Assembly (NCBI GenBank): GCA_023091735.1
Contig: JALKBU010000035.1
Span: 56,701-120,700, forward strand
Source of the DNA: Trichomonas tenax
Taxonomy: Eukaryota; Parabasalia; Trichomonadida; Trichomonadidae
DNA: 64,000 nt
Reading direction: 5' to 3'
This document shows, piece after piece, positions 8,835-19,214 of the stretch. How positions within the stretch are numbered: position 1 is the first letter of the stretch; the number at the start of each line of letters is the position of its first letter. Position numbers and translations under genes: made by a program. Below the pieces are notes generated by a model that worked only from the letters and a program-made list of their open reading frames with translations, did no database searches and was not told the DNA's origin.

Positions 8835-11800
8835 TGTCAATGAAGCAGCGACGCAAAGTGGGAATATCTTTGGAGGCCTTGGAGCGATTTCTTTGAGATT
8901 AGAGTGCTCCATCATTGTCGCGATGACCTCTAAGAACATTGCAATGCGCTCATCATTTTGGAGTGAAGTTGAATGTAATAAGAACCTGAACTTCTTTCCA
9001 TCACCAACCATTTCAACAACTCTTGGTCGAGAAGCGGTATTTAATATCGAGATTATTGGAATAACACCCTCAATCATAATCTGTGGAGATCCTGGAACAG
9101 AAACGCAGAAAGATCGCCATTTAACATCTGTTTCTTTCTGGTTCGAGAATTTGTTATTGACATCCCACTTCAACGATCTTCTCCACTTTTCGTGCATTTT
9201 GTCTGCCTCGAGGAATGCTTCTGGAGCACCTGTCTTGATTGATGCAATAATCTTAATTATATCATTCGATAATTCGCTATCTTTTTCAGTGTTCTTGAAT
9301 GAGTCCAACACTGTCAAGCATTCATCTAATTCCTTTGGATTTGAACACTGCAAATCGATGATTTTCGCAAGAATTGCTTCTGCTCTTTCCTTTCTGGTTG
9401 TGGCCTTTCCCATGAGCAAGTGTGTGAGAAAAGTAGCATCAGTATTGATTGCTGCATTATTTCCTGTGTTGCACAAACTTGTAAGCATTTCTCTGGCATC
9501 TATATTGTCCATTGCAGCTCTAAGTGGATAAACTGCTCTCTGGAAGTCACTTGCGACTCTAATAATGACACGCTTTGCAATGTTTGGAGGTGCAGAATTC
9601 TCTGATGAAAGAAGATTGATGAACCTTGGAAGAAGTTTTGCAGCGGCATCTTTAGGGATCTTCATTGTATCGATTCTGGATGCGATGTGATAATCTGTTA
9701 ATCGTGCAACTGCCCAAGTCATCAATGAAACGCTCATTAATGAAGGACTGCTTAAGAATGCATTGATACAGTGTCCAGCAAGATCGGCATCGTTTTGTCC
9801 AGCTTGCATAAGTCTCATGCATGTGTATCCGAAATAAAAATAAGCGCGCTGATTCTGTTTATCGCGATCGATTGAATATTTCAAGAGACCGCAGACGCTC
9901 TTGATATCATCAATATCCTTGAGGCCATCTCTGATTCTCCAAGCAACGACTGTTCTAATTGTTGCAGCGATTGTTGAAGCTTTTGGAATGTTTGTTGCCA
10001 AGAAGTTCTTCCAATTTTTCTGGATATCGGTTTTCCAAATTTCTCCGAGATCTTCGAGCGCAGAAGTTGGCATTGTTTTGATGATTTCATCAATTCCTGT
10101 TTTCTTCGCCATGTAACACTTTAACAAGAAATTGATTTTTTGAAGAGCTGTTTCTCTGAATCCTTGTGCCCATTGAGATTTGATTCTCTCAAGAAAAACT
10201 TCGTGTGAAACACCGCACATAACAATTCTCTTGTGAATGCCGTTGATGATTCCCCATTGTTTGTCCTTTCTGAGAGCAATTGCCATCTTCAATGCAACTT
10301 TGTCTTCTTGTGTTGCTGGTGTAACCAAGTTACGGATGTCTGATAATTCTCTCCAATCTCTTCCTTTTCCTTTGAATGTTAGAAGATGACGCTCCCACGT
10401 CGGAGGAATTTCTGTCTTGTTCTGCATCTTCAAAGCGACTATTTCGGATAATTCACTAAGATGTTGAGCAAAAATGAGATGCCTGAAAGCCATGTGAACA
10501 TTTGTTCCAGCAAAAATATCCCTTGTTTGAACGATTGTCTTGTATTTCTGCTTTATTGCAGCTCTTGCTTCTTCGAGACGATTCTCTTTGATCAAAGTGA
10601 TGATCTTAACAAATCCGAGGCGAAGACTTTCTGATCTTGGGAAATATTGAATTAACTTGTCAACAATATCCATCTGATTGTCATAATAGAAAGCAGAAGC
10701 GAAGCATGACGATGTAGCGATTTTGTCACTCTCGACCATATCATCGAATGTTGGGAATAATGCTCTGACTTCATCCCATCTCTCAAGTCCTGAATAGCAT
10801 CGAATAACATCTGGCAACGAGTTCTCTTTGTGGTATATTTTGAGTGATCCAGAGAAGTCCAAAACTCTTTCACGCCAATATGCACATCTCATTGGTTCCA
10901 TTCTATGTCCAGCGATGTCTAGAACGCCTCTAATTGTGGCAATTCTTCCCATCTTGCACATCTTGTCGAGCATTGGTTCAAGATCAACGTTGTCACCAGA
11001 AGAGATGAAGAGCCTGCGCATGTAGAATATAGATCTCCATGGAGAAGAAGCATAATCAGCAAGAGATTTGTCGGGAACACCATGAGAAATACCGAGCATT
11101 TCAAGCAAATCAATAATCCTGTAAACAGCACTCATTACACTTTGTCCAAGAGAGAAAGCTTCACGGAGCTGGGAAAGGAAGCATTCTTTTTGTTCTTTGG
11201 AAGTTTGCAACCAACAAGAAATAAAAGCAATTGGAAGAATTTTTCCTCGGAGGAATGCAGAATCATTGATAAGTTTCTGGCAATCTCTAATAACAAAGTT
11301 TGGAGAGCGAGTGACGCATTTGTTGGCAAGATCAATCATCCAGCTGCTTAGATTGCTGGAAAGAGGAGATCTCACTTCGGAAAATATTGTTTGAAGGAGA
11401 TTCGACTTTGGAATAATGCTGACATGATGTGATTGCTGCTTAACAATAGCTTTCTTCCTCTTGACGAATGGTGGTGTTTCATTAAGCATTCTTTCACTTG
11501 GTGACTGATTGATAAGTGATTCTAAGTGTGGATCTTCGATTCTTGCAGCTCTTGCGATTTGTTTTACGGCAGTTGTATTAAGACCTCTAAATATGATTAA
11601 AGAATACAGCAACTGAAGAACTGATTCTCTTCCCAACCATGGAGATATATCACTAACAATCCTCCACATGTGACTGCCATAAAAAGGTGCAGTGACAGAA
11701 TTTTGTATCAATCTGCGAAACTCTTTGACAACAATTGTTGGATTGACATGAATATATGATTCACAAGCTTTCACGAATAAATGCATTGGTTGATTTTGGA

Positions 11801-14447
11801 ATAAAACAGAAAATGATATGAACTTGAACAATGACTTATGATTTTGTGAATAACCTCCAACAATTAAACTCGTTGCTTTCGCGAAAATCGGTGCCACAAA
11901 AGGCGACATCGATGAGTTCAATATATAACTTAAAGATGTGGCACAATCAGCACATGACTTCAAATATAAGTGCTTTTCAAGTAGTGGCGAAATCCTATCA
12001 ATGTATTCATCCATTTTGTGGCCAACAATAAGAGTTATTTCACTGAGAATGCTGAATAAGTGTTCAAGTTGTTCTGCTGTTGAAGTTGTCAAAGCTGAGA
12101 TCAACGCTGGCATGATTCTGCTTGTATATTTAATAGCATGTTGAGGCTCATTTCTAAATGCTGATTTGACAAAGTCAAACACAGAAGGAGGATGTTGATC
12201 AATTCTTTTTGTAACAGCTTCGAGAAGTGCTGTGATAACAAAATCAGGTTTATCGACATCAACAAGTGCGAAAGTTGCATCAGAAACTTCTTGATAAGGA
12301 GGTAGAGTAGCAACTCCTGCTGTACCAAATAATTTCATGATTTTGATTGCAAGAGATTCGCTTGTAGTAGATGATAAAATATTGAAAAGTTTGTTCGATA
12401 TGTTAGCATATTTCTGCGCAAAGTTTTCATCACTTGGGATATGAACAGCCATCTTTCTGAGACAAGAAACGCATACCATTAGCACCGGATCCTTACGACC
12501 TGCAATTATCATCGCACCAATAACTTCAATGACTGTATTCGAATATGGTTCAAGAAATCCAGACATAACTTTAAGCGATTTGATAAGATTGACATCACGC
12601 TCATCAATTGATGTGGAGTATAACGACCCAAATATTTCAGTACGTAATGACGGTGCCTGCTCTGAAAGAGGGACAAGATTATCGGGTGCAACATAATAGT
12701 TATTATTCTGTGAGTAATAAGAACCTCTGCTCAAGAATAAAAGACAGAATTGTGTTAATTGCGGAATAAATGGTTGATAGTTCTGCACAATAAGAGATGA
12801 TATTGCTGGAAACAGTCTTGAATAATTTGCAATTTTATAAAAATCAGTCGTTCCTGCCAACACTTCAATAGATTGTGAAACAAATCTAAATAATTCTGGA
12901 TAGAACATAATTGGATTATGCTGTGCAGCGTTACTTACGAATTTCAAGGCTGCAAGTTTCACATCAATGTTCGTATCATTGAGAAGCTGTGATGTGCTTC
13001 TTGATTCAAGAATATCTTCTGTTATGCGCAATTGCTTGATTGAAGCAAGTCTAACTTTTGATGAAGTATCAAACAAAGCAATTCTAACAAGAATTGGGTT
13101 CGACACTGGGATTCCAACATACGCAATTGCTTTTGTTGCAGCGACTCTTATTATTTCATTGGAATTATGCATCAAATTGAGTATTTGTTCTATTGGTTGT
13201 GAATCAGTTTTATTGAACAAAATTGGACCGAAATATTTGATGATTCTCAAAGCTGCAATCAATGATGTTTCTGATGTCGATTGATTGAGTTGTGCAAGAC
13301 AAAATTGAGTCATTTTTTGATGCATTTGGAATCGAAATGGAACATTATTTCTCAACAATTGCAAAAATTCTTTCGAAAACGTTGGATCTGGAATTATGTT
13401 GAATTTGTGCATGAATGATGGATATTTCTTCTGAATAACTGAAACAAGACTGTAAAGAAATGGCGAATCTATTTTTCCATTTAATGATTTAACATTGTCG
13501 AATTCTAGTTGTACATTTGGCGGTATCTTTTCCGTGATTTTCGTTAATAATGGGTTATTTGTGCTTAGCAAAGCGAGATAAAGATTTGAAAAACTCGGTT
13601 TTTTGTAATCAATAACATCGCATTTTGATAACTTGTATAGGCATTCGACGATTTCCTTCGAGGTTGCGCGATTAATTTGTTTGTATAGCGAAGTTAAGAA
13701 TAAATCTGAATTTAATCCGTAGGAGAACTCGAAAAACAGAGCGGAAACGTGTAATGCACTTTTGATCTTGTATGTATCTCCTGTGTTTATTTGTTCTATG
13801 CAGAAATTGAACCAATAACCTAAATCTTTCGGTCTTTGGGACATAAAATGATGTTTAATAACTGAAAGTGTAATATGCTGTAATCCTTTATCATCTGAAA
13901 ATGCAGCTTCAATTATTTTTGGAAAAGATTGAACAACAAATCCGTTGCACAAATTATCCGCATAACCATATGCATTATGTAAAATACATAACGCAGAGTA
14001 CACTAATTGGTCATTTAAAGGCAATTCGAGCCATTTTGGTACTTCTGAGACGATTGTGTGAAAATAATCGATATTTTCTGACGATTCTTCAGCGAGCCAC
14101 CACAAAACTCGTGTAGCAACGCGCGCAACACATCTTTTTGGATGTGATATAAAGTTGTGGATTAAAGGAACGTAAGTCTGTATCGATGTATAATCATGAT
14201 GATAGTGATAATATATCGAAAGATGCATCAAACCTTTCAAAATCGATAATGGCTGTGAAAAGTCTTTGTTATCGTTCGCAATTTCGAGCCACTTATTTAC
14301 ATATTCTTCGAGATCTTCGTCTGTTCTGTCTAATATAGTTTTATCAATTTCTATTATAATACGCCGCCTGCTTAGCTTCCAACGATCGAATTCGTCGGGA
14401 TTGTCTGAAACAGGCTCGTAAGACAACGCCCCCTTCACAGGGAGCAT
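8832..14447 (-). CDS. TOR-like PIKK pseudokinase, HEAT/FAT and N-lobe part
   Basis: The 1871-residue product has a long alpha-solenoid of HEAT repeats (residues ~20-1100), a FAT-type TPR-like region (~1150-1700), and the kinase N-lobe (~1770-1871) with 'VVEMVGDGKKFRFLL' and 'LQNDERIAMF', matching the TOR 'FLLKGHEDLRQDER' block. The ATP-binding Lys of that block is His here. I see no convincing FRB domain. With the in-frame continuation the whole protein is ~2110 residues, shorter than typical TOR (~2500). TOR integrates nutrient signals; TRRAP-type members are natural pseudokinases acting as scaffolds. FATC and kinase motifs look most like TOR. I choose ATG 14447; the frame extends only with a TTG codon. 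TGACATGTAAA lies 30 bp upstream. Confidence 0.8.
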   Translation of the reverse strand: MLPVKGALSYEPVSDNPDEFDRWKLSRRRIIIEIDKTILDRTDEDLEEYVNKWLEIANDNKDFSQPLSILKGLMHLSIYYHYHHDYTSIQTYVPLIHNFISHPKRCVARVATRVLWWLAEESSENIDYFHTIVSEVPKWLELPLNDQLVYSALCILHNAYGYADNLCNGFVVQSFPKIIEAAFSDDKGLQHITLSVIKHHFMSQRPKDLGYWFNFCIEQINTGDTYKIKSALHVSALFFEFSYGLNSDLFLTSLYKQINRATSKEIVECLYKLSKCDVIDYKKPSFSNLYLALLSTNNPLLTKITEKIPPNVQLEFDNVKSLNGKIDSPFLYSLVSVIQKKYPSFMHKFNIIPDPTFSKEFLQLLRNNVPFRFQMHQKMTQFCLAQLNQSTSETSLIAALRIIKYFGPILFNKTDSQPIEQILNLMHNSNEIIRVAATKAIAYVGIPVSNPILVRIALFDTSSKVRLASIKQLRITEDILESRSTSQLLNDTNIDVKLAALKFVSNAAQHNPIMFYPELFRFVSQSIEVLAGTTDFYKIANYSRLFPAISSLIVQNYQPFIPQLTQFCLLFLSRGSYYSQNNNYYVAPDNLVPLSEQAPSLRTEIFGSLYSTSIDERDVNLIKSLKVMSGFLEPYSNTVIEVIGAMIIAGRKDPVLMVCVSCLRKMAVHIPSDENFAQKYANISNKLFNILSSTTSESLAIKIMKLFGTAGVATLPPYQEVSDATFALVDVDKPDFVITALLEAVTKRIDQHPPSVFDFVKSAFRNEPQHAIKYTSRIMPALISALTTSTAEQLEHLFSILSEITLIVGHKMDEYIDRISPLLEKHLYLKSCADCATSLSYILNSSMSPFVAPIFAKATSLIVGGYSQNHKSLFKFISFSVLFQNQPMHLFVKACESYIHVNPTIVVKEFRRLIQNSVTAPFYGSHMWRIVSDISPWLGRESVLQLLYSLIIFRGLNTTAVKQIARAARIEDPHLESLINQSPSERMLNETPPFVKRKKAIVKQQSHHVSIIPKSNLLQTIFSEVRSPLSSNLSSWMIDLANKCVTRSPNFVIRDCQKLINDSAFLRGKILPIAFISCWLQTSKEQKECFLSQLREAFSLGQSVMSAVYRIIDLLEMLGISHGVPDKSLADYASSPWRSIFYMRRLFISSGDNVDLEPMLDKMCKMGRIATIRGVLDIAGHRMEPMRCAYWRERVLDFSGSLKIYHKENSLPDVIRCYSGLERWDEVRALFPTFDDMVESDKIATSSCFASAFYYDNQMDIVDKLIQYFPRSESLRLGFVKIITLIKENRLEEARAAIKQKYKTIVQTRDIFAGTNVHMAFRHLIFAQHLSELSEIVALKMQNKTEIPPTWERHLLTFKGKGRDWRELSDIRNLVTPATQEDKVALKMAIALRKDKQWGIINGIHKRIVMCGVSHEVFLERIKSQWAQGFRETALQKINFLLKCYMAKKTGIDEIIKTMPTSALEDLGEIWKTDIQKNWKNFLATNIPKASTIAATIRTVVAWRIRDGLKDIDDIKSVCGLLKYSIDRDKQNQRAYFYFGYTCMRLMQAGQNDADLAGHCINAFLSSPSLMSVSLMTWAVARLTDYHIASRIDTMKIPKDAAAKLLPRFINLLSSENSAPPNIAKRVIIRVASDFQRAVYPLRAAMDNIDAREMLTSLCNTGNNAAINTDATFLTHLLMGKATTRKERAEAILAKIIDLQCSNPKELDECLTVLDSFKNTEKDSELSNDIIKIIASIKTGAPEAFLEADKMHEKWRRSLKWDVNNKFSNQKETDVKWRSFCVSVPGSPQIMIEGVIPIISILNTASRPRVVEMVGDGKKFRFLLHSTSLQNDERIAMFLEVIATMMEHSNLKEIAPRPPKIFPLCVAASLT

Positions 14448-14476
14448 AAATTTATGCCAATTAGTCAAAATATCAC

Positions 14477-14487
14477 TTTACATGTCA
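14477..14487 (-). promoter_or_regulatory. TGACATGTAAA motif upstream of PIKK-like gene
   Basis: On the minus strand TGACATGTAAA is followed by GTGATATTTTGAC and then the ATG about 30 bp on. It is the same 11-mer found before the HORMA, uL24 and PQ-loop/Rab genes. Its function as a promoter element is inferred. Confidence 0.5.
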
Positions 14488-15002
14488 AATATTTTTGCTT
14501 TTTTTCAACATTTTGAGCAAATAATCTCGCAAAACTATTACCAAGAAACTGGGTTGTGACTCGAAGCCAGATATGAGATAGATTAGATATTGCATTGAAT
14601 TGCTATGACGAAGGGAAAAAATATATTAATGATGATATATTTCATGAAAGGAAAGTGTTAGAAACAAATCATTATCACATCAATATAACACTTACATGTA
14701 TTTATATTGCTTATGTAATCGGAGTGGATTGGAGTATTTTGTTGAGGAAATAGAACGAAATTAAATAATTTATCAATTGTTTTATGTCATGTTGTTATTA
14801 TCCATCCAAAGCAACTCAGAAATGAGTAAATATGAATAATTCCTTAATTCAAATCATATATCATAATAATTAAAGAAGGAAGCACATATAACAAATGTGT
14901 AGTATTTGACATGTAAAGTGATGACCCCTTTAATAAAAAGTTAGACCCTATTGATGTGGCAGTTTTGACGCATCAAAATTAATTGATGTGATTAAAAAAA
15001 TA
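14488..15002. other. Divergent promoter region, PIKK-like / HORMA
   Basis: This intergenic stretch separates two divergent genes, each with its own oriented TGACATGTAAA copy. No coding potential was recognised. The rest is AT-rich, with runs such as TTATATTGCTTATGTAATC that show no repeat structure. Confidence 0.5.
14907..14917 (+). promoter_or_regulatory. TGACATGTAAA motif upstream of HORMA gene
   Basis: TGACATGTAAAGTGATGACC lies 86 bp before ATG 15003 on the coding strand. The following GTGAT is shared with the PIKK-like copy (TGACATGTAAAGTGATA), so the conserved block may be longer than the core. Confidence 0.5.
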
Positions 15003-15974
15003 ATGACGAGAACAGCGCAGCGCATCAGGCAGCAGACAGATACTGTCACTGAGGTCCAGTCGATGACATTGATAAGAAACATCCTCAGGAGTGGAATTTC
15101 ATCGATTGCTTACCTCAGATACCTCTTTCCAGAGGAAAATTTCCAGGACACCAGTCTTGCTGGTCTAAAGATCAAATCTCTTGTTCCCAGCAACAACAAA
15201 GAGATCGAGGCGCTGAACAAATGGATAGAAGAAGGAGTTTTCGATGCATTAGAAAAACATTACCTCAAAGCTATGGTCTTTTCGGTCTTTAAAGAGTTCA
15301 ATGACCCACAGTCTCTATTGGAGAGCTATACTTTCAGGTTTACCTACCCATCTGATGGTAATGTTTCATTAGATTTCCTTGCTCAGAGTGGAAATGAGGA
15401 GAAAAAGTTAACTTTCATGTCAAAGGAACAGATCCAGCAAGCATGGTGCACTATGATCAGAACATTGATCACTCTTAGCCATGCTTTGCCTCCACTCCCA
15501 CAACATAGACATATTGCGATGAGGCTCTACTACTATGATGAGATAACACCTCCGGATTATAATCCTCCTGGATTTGCCACAGCAGATCACTCTCCAGATT
15601 TCGAATTCATCGAGGAAAGTGAGAGAATCGAAATTGGCGGAAGTGTTCAAACAAAGTTCCACACTGTCCAGATGCGCCTTGATACAGCCATGCCGGCTTA
15701 CAAGGAGAAGCATCCAGAAGAAGCAATGTTAAGCGAGTTGACTGAAGAATCAGTAAAAGCATTAGTCCTTGCTTTTGAAGAGGGGTCAGTCAACTCAAAA
15801 TCCATTGCTGCTTGTCTTGGCCTTTGTGCAACTGATCAAAAAGTTGATGAGGCAATCAAAGAATTGATTGATAGACAGATTATCATTGCAGAAGGCGGCC
15901 AATTCGTTCCAGTTGTCAACGAACTCAACCAAGCATTGTATATAGTTGCAAAAAATGCAAATAAGCAATGCTAA
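15003..15974 (+). CDS. HOP1: HOP1/HORMAD-like meiotic chromosome axis protein
   Basis: The 323-residue protein has a HORMA domain at residues ~10-220. 'EVQSMTLIRNILRSGISSIAYLRYLFPEENF' corresponds to the first helix block of HORMAD1/Hop1 (shown here in outline; key residues S, L, S, YLR, FPE). 'LKAMVFSVFKEFNDPQSLLESYTF' matches the Hop1 'DPQ.I.E.Y.F' element. Residues ~240-315 look like a winged-helix module. No Cys-rich zinc finger follows, so the chromatin-binding region seems reduced. Known role: axis protein that promotes inter-homologue recombination and checkpoint signalling. Start ATG 15003 is preferred over an in-frame GTG five codons upstream. The next gene starts 43 bp after this one. 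Confidence 0.9.
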   Translation: MTRTAQRIRQQTDTVTEVQSMTLIRNILRSGISSIAYLRYLFPEENFQDTSLAGLKIKSLVPSNNKEIEALNKWIEEGVFDALEKHYLKAMVFSVFKEFNDPQSLLESYTFRFTYPSDGNVSLDFLAQSGNEEKKLTFMSKEQIQQAWCTMIRTLITLSHALPPLPQHRHIAMRLYYYDEITPPDYNPPGFATADHSPDFEFIEESERIEIGGSVQTKFHTVQMRLDTAMPAYKEKHPEEAMLSELTEESVKALVLAFEEGSVNSKSIAACLGLCATDQKVDEAIKELIDRQIIIAEGGQFVPVVNELNQALYIVAKNANKQC

Positions 15975-16017
15975 AATTTTCCTAAACACAAATTTATAAT
16001 TATCAAAAAAAGAATTA

Positions 16018-18903
16018 ATGGAGCAAAATGAACCAGAAGAAAGTAAATCTTCGGGTGTGAGCGATATCCTCGAACAATTCTTTAAAGAGGATAAAGACAA
16101 AAAGGAAGAAGTCACATTTAGCATAGAAGAATACTCAAAATCTCGAAAATTATCTTTTATTCACCAATATATCAAGCAAATAACCACAAAATACAAGAAA
16201 GCACCAATAGGAAAACGCTGTTCACCAATTGCATACACTTTAAGATACTTATTCGAAAATGATGAAATTTACGAATTTTGGAATGAGATTCGAATTGAAA
16301 TTATATCGCTACTTATCTCAATACACAATGAATTACAATCTTTTAATAGTTACGACTTTCTATCTCTCGTAATGATCTTTTTTGAAATCGATTCTTCGAA
16401 TTTAGGAATGGAACAAGACTCTTTATACTTGTGCATTGAGTTCATTAAGGAAACTCTTGCGAGCCATGATGAAATTGAAAGAGTAAATCCAGAATTATTC
16501 GAAGAAATAAATTTAAATAATTATAATATTCTTTCAAACCTCATTAATCAGAACAACCTCAACATAGAAAACAGAATCAAAGTATTAAATTTACTCAATA
16601 ATTCATTATTTTTCATCGATCGATTCAAAACTTCTCCAATTTACTGCCAATCATTGCTAAAAGGCTGTGAAACACTTCTTCAGATAGACACAAACGATGA
16701 AATTGTTTCACGAGTCGAAAAATTTTTAATATATTATTGCACTGATAACTACAAATGTATTGTTAAAAACGCGCAACAGATCTTCAGAATGACAATAAAA
16801 TACGTTAAACAAGCAAATAGAACATTTCCATTCACTGTATGGTCCGCAATCGCGAAAAGCGAAGAACAAGTTCAAAAACACAGAAGTTTGATTCTCGGCG
16901 CATTAAATCACTTCCTTGAACCTATATTCAACAGATTTTTGACATATAATTTAGAAGATACAAAGTTTATAGATTGTATTATCACATGCTTAAAAGATTT
17001 TTCTAGAGTTGAACCAGTTGCATTATATGAACGGGTGAAAAATATATACATCAAAAATATAAAACACCCTTCACAAAATAATCGCGCTGCATCTTTAATA
17101 ATAGTGAAATCACTTACTTACGATATTGACCTTTCTATTTGTGGAGAATTCCTGTATGAAGTCATGGAGAAAGCCTGTCAACTATCAACAAAAACTGGAA
17201 ATGATATGGATGAAAAAATATCTATTTTGTCGATTGATTTGATTTATCAATGCATTTCAAATCATGCGGAATTAATTAATTCTTTAGAAGACTTTTGGAT
17301 TATATTCAATCGTGTTGTTGCCTTTTATGGCTCAGCAAGTCAATATTTGAGGAATGTTAGCATTTCATTGATGTATTCTTTAGTTCAGCATCCATTTGCA
17401 AAAGGAAACTACCTCAAATTCTTTGATGTCATTGAAAAAATAATGTCACAAACAAATGAAGAGGGCCAAGGTCAAGAAAATCAACAAAATCCAGAACAAA
17501 GTATAGATAAGAAGATATTCAAGCATGTTCCAAAGATATTTTTTGTTATGGCATTTTTAGCGGCAGATGAAGAATACAAAAAATTAATAAAATGGGTTAT
17601 CAATCAGCTCTCTGATGAAAAGAAGAATCCGATTTATTTCAGAATGCTTTTCTCGTCATTATACTATTTCTTGATTAATGAGTGTCTATTGAAGAAAGAT
17701 TTCAGCAAAAAGATTTTTGATATCGCTATAAAATATTGCGAAAATTCACTTTATCAACTTGATGCATTAAGAATTATTAATGAAATATTCAAACTGTGCC
17801 CTAACAACATGTTCCAGGATGTTGAGATTCAGCAGTTCTTACATGAAGCACAAAAAGGAACTAATGAAGAACAAGAAAATCAAACAAAGAAAACAGAAAA
17901 TCAGCAGCAAAATATAGAAGAACATCATCAAGTAATTAAACATTCAAAACACAGTCTCAAAGAAATTATAGCAGAATTTGAAAAACTAATGAAAGACAGT
18001 GGTGTCGCACCTGATTCAATTAATGACAATCTTAAAGATTTTTACTTGAAAATGCAACCAATTAAGCAAAAAACAAAAGAAGAGGAAGCAAAAAGAATCG
18101 AGATTTTGCTTAAATCGTATTTCCTCAAAGAAGCTAAAAACATTCCAACAACAGAAGAAGAGAATGAAGTATATAAAGAGTTTTATGAGGAAGTTAATGC
18201 AGAAGATGACGTTCCAGAACCAGTTGAAATTAACTCAATACAAAAGGTTTTTAATGTTATTGATAAATCTCTTGAAACAAAAGATGAACAAATAATTAAT
18301 ATTGCTTGCAGAGTTTTCAATAGCTTTATAGATGTTTTATATAATGAAAAGCTTAATGTATTCGAAAGGAAACTCAACGAAATTAAAACAAATGATCAAA
18401 ATTTAACACAAATCATTTCAATCATTAAAGCAAAGCTCTCTATCAAACAGAACGATACTCCGAAGTTTACACAACTAATGAATGATATGAATCGCAATAT
18501 TTTAGATGAAGATGATAATATGGTAAGAGATGATGATTTGGATGAATTCGATTTAGATATTTTTGATTTGTCAATTGCAACATATCTGTTTATGAGTGAT
18601 ACAAAGAGATATGGAAGACAAATTGCTTTAGCTCTCTTCAAGATACAATACTCCAACAAGACTGAGTTTGCTAGATCAATGAAATTGCTCAGAAGAAGCA
18701 TCAAGAATGCAGATAGCAATGAATCAAATAATGAATCCATTGTTAACATTGTTTGTCAATTCATTCACATTATTATCGATTACTTCCCTGATTTTGTTCC
18801 AATGATACCAAGAAAGACGCATATTATGATGTTCTTAGATGCAGGAAAGAAATTCGAATCACTCAAAAATGAATGTGAAGAAATTATCAGCCAACTACAT
18901 TAA
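16018..18903 (+). CDS. Large helical-repeat (armadillo/HEAT-like) protein, unknown function
   Basis: A 961-residue protein made of amphipathic helix pairs, with no membrane segment or signal peptide. I do not recognise a named family. An acidic N-terminus (residues 1-45), a Gln/Glu/Asn-rich linker at ~480-500 and another at ~610-650 ('EEQENQTKKTENQQQ') break the solenoid into parts. An acidic 'DEDDNMVRDDDLDEFDLD' segment lies near residue 830. Tightly placed 43 bp after the HORMA gene on the same strand, though trichomonad genes are usually transcribed singly. Its fold suggests a scaffold or transport adaptor; condensin-, importin- or MMS19-like roles cannot be distinguished by eye. Confidence 0.75.
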   Translation: MEQNEPEESKSSGVSDILEQFFKEDKDKKEEVTFSIEEYSKSRKLSFIHQYIKQITTKYKKAPIGKRCSPIAYTLRYLFENDEIYEFWNEIRIEIISLLISIHNELQSFNSYDFLSLVMIFFEIDSSNLGMEQDSLYLCIEFIKETLASHDEIERVNPELFEEINLNNYNILSNLINQNNLNIENRIKVLNLLNNSLFFIDRFKTSPIYCQSLLKGCETLLQIDTNDEIVSRVEKFLIYYCTDNYKCIVKNAQQIFRMTIKYVKQANRTFPFTVWSAIAKSEEQVQKHRSLILGALNHFLEPIFNRFLTYNLEDTKFIDCIITCLKDFSRVEPVALYERVKNIYIKNIKHPSQNNRAASLIIVKSLTYDIDLSICGEFLYEVMEKACQLSTKTGNDMDEKISILSIDLIYQCISNHAELINSLEDFWIIFNRVVAFYGSASQYLRNVSISLMYSLVQHPFAKGNYLKFFDVIEKIMSQTNEEGQGQENQQNPEQSIDKKIFKHVPKIFFVMAFLAADEEYKKLIKWVINQLSDEKKNPIYFRMLFSSLYYFLINECLLKKDFSKKIFDIAIKYCENSLYQLDALRIINEIFKLCPNNMFQDVEIQQFLHEAQKGTNEEQENQTKKTENQQQNIEEHHQVIKHSKHSLKEIIAEFEKLMKDSGVAPDSINDNLKDFYLKMQPIKQKTKEEEAKRIEILLKSYFLKEAKNIPTTEEENEVYKEFYEEVNAEDDVPEPVEINSIQKVFNVIDKSLETKDEQIINIACRVFNSFIDVLYNEKLNVFERKLNEIKTNDQNLTQIISIIKAKLSIKQNDTPKFTQLMNDMNRNILDEDDNMVRDDDLDEFDLDIFDLSIATYLFMSDTKRYGRQIALALFKIQYSNKTEFARSMKLLRRSIKNADSNESNNESIVNIVCQFIHIIIDYFPDFVPMIPRKTHIMMFLDAGKKFESLKNECEEIISQLH

Positions 18904-19214
18904 TCTTAGTTTTTTTAGATTAATAAAGTATATTATGTTCGTTTAACTAATATAAAAGTATGGTATGTCCTTACTTCTTTCTATTGATATAATCAAAATA
19001 GCTGAGATATGATTCTGTATAAAGATGCGATGCAAAATATTTAGAATGATTTTTGATGATTTAGAATTAGTGATTTTGAATAGATAGAAATAGTTTTGAT
19101 AATTGATGTTTTAGATATATGTTTTGTTTCTGTTGTTGAATGTTATTATAATGATTAAAACTTATAGTTTTATATATGAAGAGTTGAAAATTAACTTCAA
19201 AGTCACTTTTAAAA
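18904..19214 (+). other. Short intergenic with initiator
   Basis: AT-rich and rich in GAT/ATTTTTGAT words. Nothing coding is seen. The last 12 bases hold the initiator of the downstream transporter gene. Confidence 0.5.
19203..19210 (+). promoter_or_regulatory. Initiator-like TCACTTTT
   Basis: TCACTTTT lies with its A ten bases before ATG 19215. This fits the trichomonad Inr consensus (TCA, pyrimidine, T, A/T) and the very short 5' leaders known for these organisms. It also supports ATG 19215 as the start. Confidence 0.6.

Noticed and set aside
8590..9531. 313-codon plus-strand ORF opposite the PIKK-like gene.
   Set aside because: It is the mirror of a real coding frame: the opposite strand encodes clear FAT/kinase motifs.
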